A stretch of DNA of 64,000 nt, taken from the NCBI RefSeq assembly GCF_910589235.1, contig NC_060966.1, forward strand, positions 2,108,001 through 2,172,000, written 5' to 3'. Positions 14,990 through 26,346 of this stretch are shown piece after piece. The DNA comes from Vespa crabro. Its lineage: Eukaryota; Arthropoda; Insecta; Hymenoptera; Vespidae. How positions within the stretch are numbered: the stretch's first letter is position 1; every line of letters starts with the position of its first letter. The notes below the pieces were generated by a model that saw nothing but the letters and a program-made list of their open reading frames with translations, was not told the DNA's origin and did no database searches. The translations under genes were made by a program, and so were the position numbers.

Positions 14990-16455
14990 TTATCGTTATT
15001 ATCGTTATTGTCATTATTACTATTAATATTTTTGTTATTATTATCGTTATTATCGTTAATGTCACTATTAGCGTTATAATTTTTATTATTATTATCGTTA
15101 TTATCGTTATTATCGTTATTATTATTATTATTCTTATTGTCGTTGTTTTAGATATTATTGTTATTATTATTATATTTATTATCGTTATTATCGCCATTAT
15201 TGTTATTATTATTATTTTTATTACCGGTAATATCGTCGTTATCTTTATTAATATTATTACTATTTTTATTATCGTTATTATTATAATTGTTATTATCGTT
15301 ATTATCGTCATTAACGTTATTATTTTTATTATTATTATGGTTATTACCGATATTATCGTTATTATCTTTATTATAGTTTTTTTCTTTATTATTATTATTA
15401 TTATTAGTATTATAGATATTATTGTTACTATCAATATTATTATTATTTCAATTCTCGTTATTATCGTTAATATTATTATCTTAATTTTCGTTGTTGTATT
15501 TATTATACAAACTACTATTATAATTATTATCGATATTATCATTAATATTGTCATTAATATTATCGATATTATCATTGTTATCGTCATTATTATTATCATT
15601 GATATCGTTATTATCGTTAGTAATGTTATTATTGTTATTATTACTACAAATATTATCGTTGTTATCGTTATTATCTTTATTATTGTTAATATTTTTATTA
15701 TTATAAATATGATTATCGTTATTATCGTTATTGTCATTATTACTATTAATATTTTTGTTATTATTATCGTTATTATCGTTAATGTCACTATTAGCGTTAT
15801 AATTTTTATTATTATTATCGTTATTATCGTTATTATCGTTATTATTATTATTATTCTTATTGTCGTTGTTTTAGATATTATTGTTATTATTATTATATTT
15901 ATTATCGTTATTATCGCCATTATTGTTATTATTATTATTTTTATTACCGGTAATATCGTCGTTATCTTTATTAATATTATTACTATTTTTATTATCGTTA
16001 TTATTATAATTGTTATTATCGTTATTATCGTCATTAACGTTATTATTTTTATTATTATTATGGTTATTACCGATATTATCGTTATTATCTTTATTATAGT
16101 TTTTTTCTTTATTATTATTATTATTATTAGTATTATAGATATTATTGTTACTATCAATATTATTATTATTTCAATTCTCGTTATTATCGTTAATATTATT
16201 ATCTTAATTTTCGTTGTTGTATTTATTATACAAACTACTATTATAATTATTATCGATATTATCATTAATATTGTCATTAATATTATCGATATTATCATTG
16301 TTATCGTCATTATTATTATCATTGATATCGTTATTATCGTTAGTAATGTTATTATTGTTATTATTACTACAAATATTATCGTTGTTATCGTTATTATCTT
16401 TATTATTGTTAATATTTTTATTATTATAAATATGATTATCGTTATTATCGTTATT
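14990..16455. repeat. 723-bp tandem duplication, apparently identical copies
   Basis: Copy 1 (about 15010-15732) and copy 2 (about 15733-16455) match base for base at every landmark I compared, including TTACCGGTAATATCGTCG and TTAGATATTATTG, at a constant offset of 723 bp. The unit is 241 triplets, so the array phase is kept. The boundary is ambiguous over about 24 bp of ordinary array. Identity in such a mutable sequence implies a very recent event or an assembly artefact. Confidence 0.92.
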
Positions 16456-16578
16456 GTCGTTATTATAGTTTTTATTGCTATTAATATTATTATTATTGTC
16501 ATTCTTATCATTATAATCATCATTATCGTTATTATTTTTATTATTATTATCGTTACTTCCATTATTATTGTTAATGTC

Positions 16579-16623
<45 letters not shown>

Positions 16624-17115
16624 ACTGTTATTATCGTTAATATCATTACCATCGTTACTATCGCTAACATAGATATTAGCATTATATATAGTATTAAATA
16701 ATCTTTATTAGTATTATTAATATTATCGTTTTTATCATTAGTATAGTTATTATTGTAATTATTATCGATGTAATTTTTATTAACCTTAATGTCGTTTTAA
16801 ATAACTTTTTTAGTATCTTCATTATGGTTATCATCGATATTATTGTTATTATTTCTATTCTTATTATCATAATAATTATTATGCATTATTATCGTTACTG
16901 TTGTCATTATTATTTTTATTATTATCTTTATTATCGTTATTATCAATGCTTTTATTGTCGTTATTATCGTTATTATCGTTATTATCGTTATTGTCGTAAT
17001 TATAGTTTTTATTGCTATTAATATTATTATTATTTTCATTCTTATCATTATAATCATCATTATCGTTATTATTGTTATTATTATTATCGTTACTTCCATT
17101 ATTATTGTTAATGTC

Positions 17116-17181
<66 letters not shown>

Positions 17182-17525
17182 ACTGTTATTATCGTTAATA
17201 TCATTACCATCGTTACTATCGCTAACATAGATATTAGCATTATATATAGTATTAAATAATCTTTATTAGTATTATTAATATTATCGTTTTTATCATTAGT
17301 ATAGTTATTATTGTAATTATTATCGATGTAATTTTTATTAACCTTAATGTCGTTTTAAATATCTTTTTTAGTATCTTCATTATCGTTATCATCGATATTA
17401 TTGTTATTATTACTTATCTTATTATCATAATAATTATTATGCATTATTATCGTTACTGTTGTCATTATTATTTTTATTATTATCGTTATTATCGTTATTA
17501 TCAATGCTTTTATTGTCGTTATTAT
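16456..17525. repeat. About 540-bp tandem duplication with triplet expansion
   Basis: The landmark ATTGCTATTAATATT occurs at 16474 and 17011 (offset 537), and TATGCATTATTATCG near 16880 and 17438 (offset 558). The 21-bp change in offset comes from a pure ATT run that is seven triplets longer in the second copy (near 17122-17177) than in the first (near 16578-16620). Both copies carry the odd block ATTAGCATTATATATAG. The duplication directly follows the 723-bp one. Confidence 0.9.
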
Positions 17526-20455
17526 CGTTATTATCGTTATTATCGTTCTATTTCTTATTATTACTATCGTCATTAACGTTACTGTTATTATCGATATTAT
17601 CGTTAACATCGTTATTATTATTATTGTAATTGTCGTTATTAACGTTATTATCGTTATTTTTGTTATTATCGTTATATTTGCTATTAATATTATCGTTGTT
17701 GTCGTTACTATCGTTATTATTGTTATTATTGTTATTATTGTTATTATTATTATTATTATCAAAGTAATCGTTTTTATCGGTCTTATAATTATAATTACTA
17801 ATGTTATTATCGTTATTATTGTTATTATTGTTATTATTGTTATTGTAATTATCATACTTATCGTTATAATTTTTATTTTCGTTAAATTATTATTATTATT
17901 ATTATTATTATTATTGTAGTTGTCGATATTATTATTAATATTATTATCATTATTATCGTTATCATCATTATTATTGTTATTACTTATAGCGTAATTAGCG
18001 TATTATTGTTATTGTTTTTATAATTATTATCGTTATTATTCTTATGATTATTTCTTCTATTAATATTATTATCTGTATCGGTATTATAGTTAGTATCCAT
18101 ATTTTCATTTTTATAATTATTATTATTATTATAGTTATAATTATTTTTATCGTTATTATCGTTATAATTGTTATTATTATTATCATAATTGCCGTTATTA
18201 TCGTTATTATCTTTATAAATATAAGTACTATTATCTTTAATATCGATATTATCGTTGTTATGATCATTACCGCAATAATTGTTATAATTGTTATAATTAC
18301 TATTATTATTATCGTTGTTGTCGTCATTGTCGTTATTAATGTTACAGTCGTTGTCATTATTATTACTATTATCGTTATTATCGTTATTGTTATTGTCGTT
18401 ATTCTAGTTATTTTCGTTATAATTGTTATTATTGTCATTATTACTAATATTATTACCGTCAATATCTTTATTATCAATATTATTGTTATTATTATTATAA
18501 TTATTATCGTTAATATCGTTATTATCGCTATTATAATAATTATTTTTATTAACGTTATTATCGTTTTTATCGTTATTATTATTATTGCTATTATCGTTAT
18601 TATCGTTATTAATATTATTATTATATAATATTATTATCGTCGTTATCGTTATTATTGTTATTATTATTATGGATATTCTCGTAATAATCGTTATTATTAT
18701 TATCGTTTTAATCGTTGTTACCGTTGATACTGTAATTACCTTTATTATTAATATTATTATTGTTATTATTACTACTATTATTATCGTTATTATCGTAATT
18801 ATCGATTTTATTATTGCTATTATTATTACCATTATGATCGATATTATCGTTATTATTAATAACATAATTATTCTTATTATCTTTATTTGCGTTATTAATT
18901 TTATTATTATTATCGTTATTAACATTATTATTGTTATTATTTTCATCGTTATTGTCATTAATATCCTTGTTATCTATATTATTATTATTATTATTTTTAT
19001 CGTTAAAAGCGTTATTATCCTTATTATTATTATTACTCTTATCGTTATTGTTACTATTGCTTTATCCTTATTATCGTTATTTTTGTTATTCTTATTATTA
19101 CCATTGTCGATATTATTGTTATTATTGTTATTATTATTATCGATGTTATCGTTATTATTGTAAGTAATGATATTATTCCTACTATTATTCCCGTTATTAT
19201 CTTTATTGTCTATAGTATTGTTATTATTATAATATTATTATCGTTATTATCATTATAATCGTCCTTATCGTAATTATTGTTGTTACTATTACCGTCAATT
19301 TCGTTAATAACTTTACTATTTTTATTAATACTATAATTATTATTGTTATTATCGTTATTAACGTTATTTAATTATTATCGTTATTTTCATTAATATTGTT
19401 TTTATTGTTATGGTTATTATAGTTATTATTATTATTATTATTGTCGTTTTTATCGTAATAATCGTTATTTTTATTAGCGTTAATATCGTTTTTATCATTA
19501 TTAACGTTAAAATTGTTTTTATTACTACTATTATAATCGCGATTATCGTTAATATCGTTATTATTTTTAGTCATTTTAATATTATTATCGTTATTATCAT
19601 TAAAATTGTTATAAATATTATTGTTATTATTGTCGTTATTATCGATATTTCTTTATTACTATAATCGTAATTATCGTTTATATTTTTACTGTTGTTAATG
19701 TTACTTTTATTATCGATATTATCTATACTAATGTTATTGTTATTATCGATAATATAGTTATTGTAGTTATTATTATTATCGTTAATATCGTTATTATTAT
19801 CATGATTATTATTTTTGTTATCAATATTACAGTTATTGTTATTAATATTATTATTATTTTTCTTATTATTATTATTATTATCGATACTATTGTTATTTCC
19901 GGTCTTATTATTTTCGATAGTAACGTTATTATAGTTGTTATTAATATCGTAAATCACGTTATTATCGTTATTAATGTTATTATTGTTAATTATACTATTA
20001 TTATTATCGTTATTATCGTTAATTTCGTTATTAATATTATTATTATTATAGTTATTATCGCTATTATCGTTTATATCGATATAATCCATATTATGACTAT
20101 AATTATTATCGCTATTATTATTATTATTATTTACGTTAATATCGTTATTATCGCAATTAATGTTTTATTATCATCGTTGTCATCGCTCTTATTCTTAATT
20201 TTGCTATAATTATTATTATTATTACTGTTATTATCATTTTTATCCTAATTATCTTTATTATTATTATCATTAATATCGTTATTATCGTTTCAACCTTTAT
20301 TATTTATTATTACTATTATCGTTGTTAACGTTATTATTTTTATCGTTATTTTCATTGTTATCGTTATTATTGTTTTTAGTATTATCGTTATTATAATTAT
20401 TACCCTATTTTGTTATTATTATCATAGTTATTAAGGCTATTTATATTATTATTGT

Positions 20456-21835
20456 TATCGATATTATCTATAACATCGGTATTATTATTATAGTTAATAC
20501 CATTATTTTCGTCATTATATTTATTATTGTTATTATTACTAATATTATTATCGTTATTACCTTTTTTATCGTTATTATTTTTAATATTGTTATTATTAAT
20601 ACTATTATAATCGTTTTTATCGTCATTATCGTTATTATTATTATTGTTAAAACCCTTTTTATTGTTATTATTACTATTAATTCTATCGTTATTATTATTA
20701 TTATCGGCATTATCGTTATTATTGATAATCTCGTTATTGCATATATTATTATTATAATTATTATCTTTATTATCGTTACTATTGTTACTATTGGTGTTAC
20801 TATTATCGTTATTATCGTTACTATTATTATGGTTATTATCGTTTCTATTATTATCGTTATTATCTTAATTATTGTTATTACCATTATTATTATTAATATC
20901 GTTATTATCCATATTAATTTTTTTACTTTTATTAATATTAATATTATTATCGTTATTATCATTATAATCGTAATTATTATGATTTTTAATTATTATTATT
21001 GACGTAATTATCTTTATTATCGTTATTATCGTTATTATCGTTTCTATCTTTTTAATTATTATTACTATTATAGTTTTATCGTTATATTTATTATCGTTAT
21101 TATCGTTATTATTGTTATAGTTATTTTCGTTATTATTGATTATATCTTTGTTGACTTTATTATTATTATTATTATTATTGTTATTATCTTTACTGTTCTT
21201 ATTATTATTATTACTATTATCGTTGTTACCGTTATTATTTTTATCGTTATTTTCATTGTTATCTTTATTATTGTTATTGTTATTATCGTTATTATCCTTA
21301 TTACCCTCATTTCTGTTATTATTATCATTGTCATTATCATTATTATTGTAATTATTATTATCGATATTATCTATAATTTCGTTATTATTATTATAGTTAA
21401 TACCCTTATTTTCGTTATTATTGTTATTATTGTTATTATTACTAATATTATTATCGTTATTATAGTTATTATCGTTATTATATTTAATAATGTTATTATT
21501 AATACTATTATTATCGCTATTATCGTTATTATCGTTATTATTGGTATAATTGATATTATTACTACTATTATAACCGTTATTATCGTTTTTATCGTTATTA
21601 TTGTTATTATTGTTATTGTTATTATCGATATTATAGTTAATATTGTTGTTATTGTTATCGATATTATAGTTATTATTGTTATTATCGTTTTAATTATTAT
21701 TATTATTAATATCGTTATTATCCTTATTATCGTTATTACTGTTATTAATATTAATATTATTATCGTTATTATCATTATAATCGTTATTATTATGATTTTT
21801 ATTGTTATTATTATTGTCGTTATTATCTTTATTAT
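20456..21835. repeat. Diverged tandem duplication of about 0.8-0.9 kb
   Basis: ATTATCTATAA followed by TTATTATTATAGTTAATACC occurs near 20463 and 21366 (offset 903), and TTATGATTTTTA near 20979 and 21792 (offset 813). The copies share order and many words but differ by substitutions and about 90 bp of net length, so this duplication is older than the 723-bp one. Confidence 0.75.
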
Positions 21836-22562
21836 CGTGATTATTATAGCAGTTATTATCGTTTTTATCGCTATGTTTGATATTATTTTTATAATTATTA
21901 TTAACGATATTATAGTTAATATTGTTATTATTATTATCGATATTATCGTAATATTGTAATTGTTATTATCGATACTATCGTTAATATAGATATTATAATT
22001 ATCGTTAAAATCATTATTATCATTGTTATTGTTATTAATATTAATAATATTAATATTAATATAAATACTGTTATTATCGTTATTAATTTTATTATCGTTA
22101 TTATTTTTATTATTTTGAATATTATTTTCGTTATTCTCATTACAATCATTATTAATTTTATTATTGTTATTATTATTATCAGTATTATCGTTATTATCGT
22201 TATTATCAATATTATCGTTATTATCGTTATTATTGTTATCGTTATTGTTAGTATTCTCATTATTACCATTATTATCGTACTATTGTTATTATTATTATCG
22301 TTGTTATCGTTATTATCCTTATTTAGGATATTATTAATATTATTTTTATCGTTTTTTTCGTTGATATCGTTATTATTGTAATAATTATTTATGTTATTAT
22401 CTTTATTATCGTTATTATTGTTCTAATTATTTTTGATATTATCGTTATTATTGTTATTATTGTTATTATTATTATATTTATTATCATTATTATCGTTATT
22501 ATAGTTATTATCGTTATTATCGTTATTATATTTTGTATTATTATAATTATTATTATTATTAC

Positions 22563-22605
<43 letters not shown>

Positions 22606-22989
22606 GTCGTTATTATAGTTATTATTATTATTATTATTTTCGATATTTTCGTTATTACCGATATTAATTATTCGTAATATCGTTATTATCGCAATTATTA
22701 ATATTATTGTTATTTGTACTACTATTATTATCGTTATTATTGTTACTATTGTTAATATTGTTATTATTACTACTATTATCGTTATTATCGTTATTATTAT
22801 TACTATTGTTATTATTATAAATATTATTATCGTTATTATCATTATAATTGTTATTATCGTTATTACTTTTATTTTTTATTATCGTTAATATTGTTAATCT
22901 CGTTGTTATCTTTATCATTATTATTACTGTTACTGTTATTATCGTTATTATCGTTATTATTATTATTATTATTACTATTATTATTACTT

Positions 22990-23210
22990 CCTGTGAGTAG
23001 AAGGAGTTAGAATACTCCCTTAATACACCCTGCTTGTCGTAGGAGGCGACTAACATGGACTGTGAATGGCGAGTGAATGTTCTTGTACGGCTAATCCTAC
23101 CTTTGTTCTTCTTTTAGATCTTTTTCTAATCTTTCTCTCACTATCAAGCTTCTTTCCGTTCCCTGCCTTTCCTTTGGGCACCTCGCCTCCCAATAATTAT
23201 ATTTCTTATG
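22990..23210 (+). promoter_or_regulatory. 5' leader of R1-like element with conserved hairpin
   Basis: About 221 bp precede the first ATG of ORF1, the same length as in the 59-kb copy. The block TGCTTGTCGTAGGAGGCGAC can form a GTCG/CGAC hairpin; the 59-kb copy has one change in the loop. Further downstream TGTTCTTGTAC and CCTACCTTT are also shared. Conservation between diverged copies suggests a role in transcription or translation. Similar leader words are, from memory, frequent in insect non-LTR elements. Confidence 0.65.
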
Positions 23211-23891
23211 ATGGATAGTACATAAAAAGTTAAATGCTGTCGTGGGAGGGACTTACACTCCACGGCGGTGTCAGGTGGTTTTAGGGCAGGCCACCCACCG
23301 TCGTCATCCAGCATCTGCCAGGAGCTTGGCGTAGGAAATCTGGCCCCATCTCTGGATGTTGCTACAGGAAGAGCACCACAGTTAGGCGACCTGCCCTGCG
23401 GTTTGTCTATGGCGACAGGAAGACTAAAATATGAGGAATGCCACTTGGAGGAGTGGCAATTGGCTGCCAGGGCAGTTGATAGCACGTGGTTCTCCGGCCT
23501 GATGTCACCTATGCAGTTTGCGATGGGGACATCACAAGATGGAGATAGTGAGAATCTCGCTCAAGCGAAAGTACTCATTGCCAAAATGAAGGCGGCTATT
23601 ACTAGAAAGCCCAACGTTAACAACACTATTATGCAAGAGCTCCCAGAAATGGAGGACATCATAGACAGCCTCGAGTTCATTTATGAATCTCGAAGAATGG
23701 TCATTAAGCGAGTGAGGACCCTAGTCCGAGTTTCACAGAGCTCTTGGGTAAATTTTCTAACTGATGCAGGCGCAATTAAAAGAGTAGCCACAAGCCCGCC
23801 GCAGTTGCATCAAGAAAGCCTCAAAAGATCAAGGCAAGAAACGACGACGACCAAAGACACCAAGAGGTCGGAGGTCGTTAAGAAGAAATGA
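23211..23891 (+). pseudogene. ORF1 (gag-like) N-terminal part, broken
   Basis: The start ATG at 23211 (MDST) is conserved in the 59-kb copy (59227, minus strand), which is why I choose it. Here the fifth codon is TAA. After that the same frame is open to the TGA at 23889-23891, about 220 codons. The product has no zinc knuckle; it is polar, with a segment of charged residues (PEMEDIIDSLEFIYESRR) that could be helical, and a Lys/Arg-rich tail ending VVKKK. This fits the poorly conserved N-terminal half of R1-clade ORF1, which makes the RNA-binding particle protein. The stop after VVKKK is shared with the 59-kb copy. Confidence 0.7.
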
Positions 23892-24250
23892 AATTAGGAC
23901 AAACCAGCGACGAAAGTGATGAAACACACACAGTAGGGGAAAAAAGAAACCGAGCAAATCGGAGGAAAGGCCGACAAAGAGAACAAGGCCGGACGCGATC
24001 CTCCTGAAACCTGCGCAAGGTAAATCTTATGCAGACGTAGTCGGAGACTTCCACCAGCGGAACAGGGGTACACGTTAGATCGTTCCGGCAGATCAGAATT
24101 GGAAGGGTTCTCCGCGAACTTAAGAAAACCACTGCGCATATCAGGTCCTCATTTGTATAAAACCTGAGGAAAGAAGTTGGAGAAACGAGCTGCATCACAG
24201 AACTGGTCCCTAGAAGTACGCTGGAGATACGGGACTGCGATTGCTACACA
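23892..24250 (+). pseudogene. ORF1 middle region, frameshifted
   Basis: No single frame is open, but fragments of coding sense remain. The frame at about 24000-24080 encodes GKSYADVVGDF, a motif block seen in front of the gag core in R1-clade ORF1. It ends at a TAG in CACGTTAGATC, a position also disrupted in the 59-kb copy. The next part corresponds to the segment that reads IRTGGVLLELKK and EIRDCD in the 59-kb copy, a typical R1-clade gag signature, but it is shifted and interrupted here. Confidence 0.6.
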
Positions 24251-24696
24251 TTGGTGATGGAAGTCGAGGTGGCCCTAAAGAGGACCCTGCCAGACTACGC
24301 GGGGAAACTAGTGGTTAAATTGACGAACCCCAACGCGAGACAACAACGCTTGCACCTCATCAGACTAGAAGAGGAAACAGCTGCGAAGCTTTTAAAGGTC
24401 CGCCGAGTGCTGGACGGCATCGTCAGCTGCAGGGTCAGGCGAAGAGCAGAAGTGAGGAGATGCTACCGCTGTCTCAAATTTGGTCACTATAGCGCCACGT
24501 GCAATAGCTCTGATCGCAGTAGGTTCTGCTATTTCTGCGGCGGCACGGGGCACACGATCAAAGACTGCAAGGTCAGCGAACCGACTTGCTTCTTATGCTG
24601 CAATAGTATTGTTGAACCTAAGAAGCACTTGGCGGGATCAAGGGCCTTCAAAACTTTCAAAGAGGCCCATGCAACAGCCAAAAAGAGGAAAACAGG
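24251..24696 (+). pseudogene. ORF1 C-terminal part with CCHC zinc knuckles
   Basis: An open stretch encodes the nucleic-acid-binding end of the gag-like protein. Two CCHC knuckles are visible: CYRCLKFGHYSATC and CYFCGGTGHTIKDC, followed by a degenerate third (CFLC...KKH). Upstream, LKRTLPDYAGK and VSCRVRRRAEVRR match the 59-kb copy. In R1-clade elements this domain binds the element RNA. In this copy the ATGA that should end ORF1 and start ORF2 reads ACGA at 24697-24700, so the frame runs on to 24751 and ends in residues that do not belong to it. Both ORF1 termination and ORF2 initiation are lost through that one base. Confidence 0.85.
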
Positions 24697-25620
24697 ACGA
24701 GTGTACTTCAGGGTAATCTCAATAAGAGCAGGACGGTGCACCAACTCCTAACCCGGTTCTGCTCTGAGAAATAAGCTGATATCGTTTTAATCAGCCAACA
24801 ATACCAGGACAGAGCGGGCTTAGGATGGTACGCAGACGAATTGGGCACCTCGGCCCTCTGGATCTCAGATTCCCGTCAAATACATGTATCGGATCCAGGA
24901 TCCGGATGCGGATACGTTTGGGTGGGACACAATTCGACGACTTATGTCAGCGTATATCACACCCCGAACGACCGGATAGACGACTGCCAGTCTAAATTGG
25001 ACGATCTGGAAGACTCGCTGCGGGAAATGCAAGGCGATCTCATTGTGGCTGCAGACATCAATGCCAAAGTTCTCGAATGGGGGGAGACCAGAACGGCCTC
25101 CAGAGGAAGGCGAATCGTGGAGTCGGTGTTGAGCCTAGAGCTATCAGTACTCAATACTGCCTCGACACAAAGCATCCGTAGGCCCGGCTACAGAGAGACG
25201 ATCACGGACGTCTTTCTAGTGAACAAACAACTTGTGGCAAGGGTCGCAGGCTGGCGTGTAATAGAGGATTATACCGGGAGCGATCATCAGTACATACTCT
25301 TCGATGTACCCGATAGGATGATAGTCGTGACAATTGCAAAACGACACCTCCGGTGGTACATTCCAAGAATGGACCGAAATAGGCTGTCTTCGGTCATTGA
25401 AGAAGGATGGAGATCACTTCAAAATGCATCCGCGAGTCTATCGCCACCAGCACAAGCCAGGATGATTACTGCAGCTACTATGCAGCTCATCCAAAAGGCT
25501 TGCGCGATAGCGGTGACAGAGAAGGGCACGAAACGGCAGAGGCGTCCTGCATACTGGTGGACGAACGAGATCGCAGATCTTCGTAAGAAGTGCGTAAGTC
25601 TTCGCTGTTTAGCACAATGA
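24697..25620 (+). pseudogene. ORF2 endonuclease domain, inactivated
   Basis: The frame starts where ORF2 begins in the 59-kb copy, but ATG is ACG (24697-24699), and a TAA interrupts at 24772-24774. Downstream it is open to 25620. It is an apurinic-endonuclease-like domain: QGNLNRS near the start, the glutamate motif, ADINAK (GDLNAK in the other copy), and GSDHQY near 25276-25290 with the catalytic Asp-His. The catalytic glutamate position (REQY elsewhere) is SQQY, with CAA at 24796-24798, so the enzyme would be dead even if translated. In R1-clade elements this domain nicks the target DNA and sets insertion specificity. Confidence 0.85.
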
Positions 25621-25637
25621 GCGAAGAGACGCGATCT

Positions 25638-26346
25638 CGATACTGCTTCCCTGGCAGCAGGGAGGGCATATTCACCGCCCCGTGGAAGAAAGCGAGGCTT
25701 GTACTCATCAGCAAGGTCAAGTGTCCAGCAGATGCAGCTTCGTTATACAGTCCTATCTGTATGCTCGATACGGCTGGCAAGCTCTTGGAGAAGCTGCTTA
25801 GGCCACGGCTGCACGTAGCCGTGTGGGTAGCGGAGGATCTTGTTGCCCGTCAGTATTGATTTCGATCAGGCCTCTCCACCATCCACGCAGTTCAGGATGT
25901 TGTCACGGCCGCTAAGATGACCCAGCGCGGGAATTGCCATTCCCGCTCTTTGTGTCTGCTGGCCACCTTAGACGTGAGAAATGCCTTCAACTCCGTCAGG
26001 TTGTACTTGGCAATGGAAGCGCTCGAACGTAATTTCAGAGTTCCGTGGTACATACTCCGAATACTCGGGGATTACCTTAACGAGCGCTTCCTAGAATACA
26101 ATACTGGCGATGGCCCAAGAAACTTGGAATTGATATCGGGGGCAGCTCAGGGATCCATACTATGACCAGATATCTGGAATATATTTTACGAAAGTATCCT
26201 TCGTATGGCAGTCCCTGATTGTGCTTTCTTGGTTGGGTACGCAGATGACACTGCAGTTGTCATAACTGCAAGAGACACGGAGGGGGCACAAATGCAGCTT
26301 AAACAGGTCATGCGCAGAGTCATCTCCTGGATAGAAGAACACGGGC
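25638..26346 (+). pseudogene. ORF2 reverse transcriptase domain, partial
   Basis: It follows an internal deletion that removed roughly 400 bp between ASLAA of the linker and the EGIF.APWKKARL block of RT. One frame runs through with two stops (25857-25859 and 26163-26165). Motifs in order: LVLISKVKCP (fingers), LLATLDVRNAFNSVR (motif A, catalytic Asp), SGAAQGSIL (motif B) and GYADDTAVV (motif C, YADD at 26238-26249). The domain is cut after EEHGL, so thumb and C-terminus are missing. The last frame runs on into the array and makes a chimeric RT/Ile-rich frame (26205-26870), which is an artefact of the junction. Confidence 0.88.

Larger units (their letters stand above)
12251..22989 (-). repeat. 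Degenerate triplet array, ATT orientation
   Basis: 10.7 kb of uninterrupted ATT-orientation array up to the 5' end of the R1-like element at 22990. It contains several recent tandem duplications (14045-14255, 14990-16455, 16456-17525, 20456-21835), listed separately. Pure ATT runs occur near 12420-12460, 17122-17177 and 22556-22605. Long Ile- or Leu-rich frames (for example 15337-16701) are not genes. No RNA gene or unique sequence is visible. Confidence 0.95.
22990..26346 (+). mobile_element. R1-like non-LTR retrotransposon, 5'-complete, 3'-truncated
   Basis: The 5' end (CCTGTGAG at 22990) aligns with the 5' end of the long copy at 59449, and both are preceded on the sense strand by TTATTATTAC. 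It then carries the leader, ORF1 and ORF2 endonuclease. A deletion of about 400 bp near 25655 joins the endonuclease-RT linker directly to the RT domain. The copy stops abruptly inside RT after the EEHGL codons at about 26346, where array resumes. A retained 5' end with a lost 3' end is not the usual retrotransposition product, so the 3' part was probably removed by later rearrangement; a 153-bp tandem duplication of array starts right at this edge. Confidence 0.9.

Noticed and set aside
23144..23485. Antisense frames over the retroelement copies (also 8112-8366, 24529-24744, 55194-55442, 58000-58629)
   Set aside because: They are shadows of ORF1 and ORF2; only the sense frames carry zinc-knuckle, endonuclease and RT motifs.
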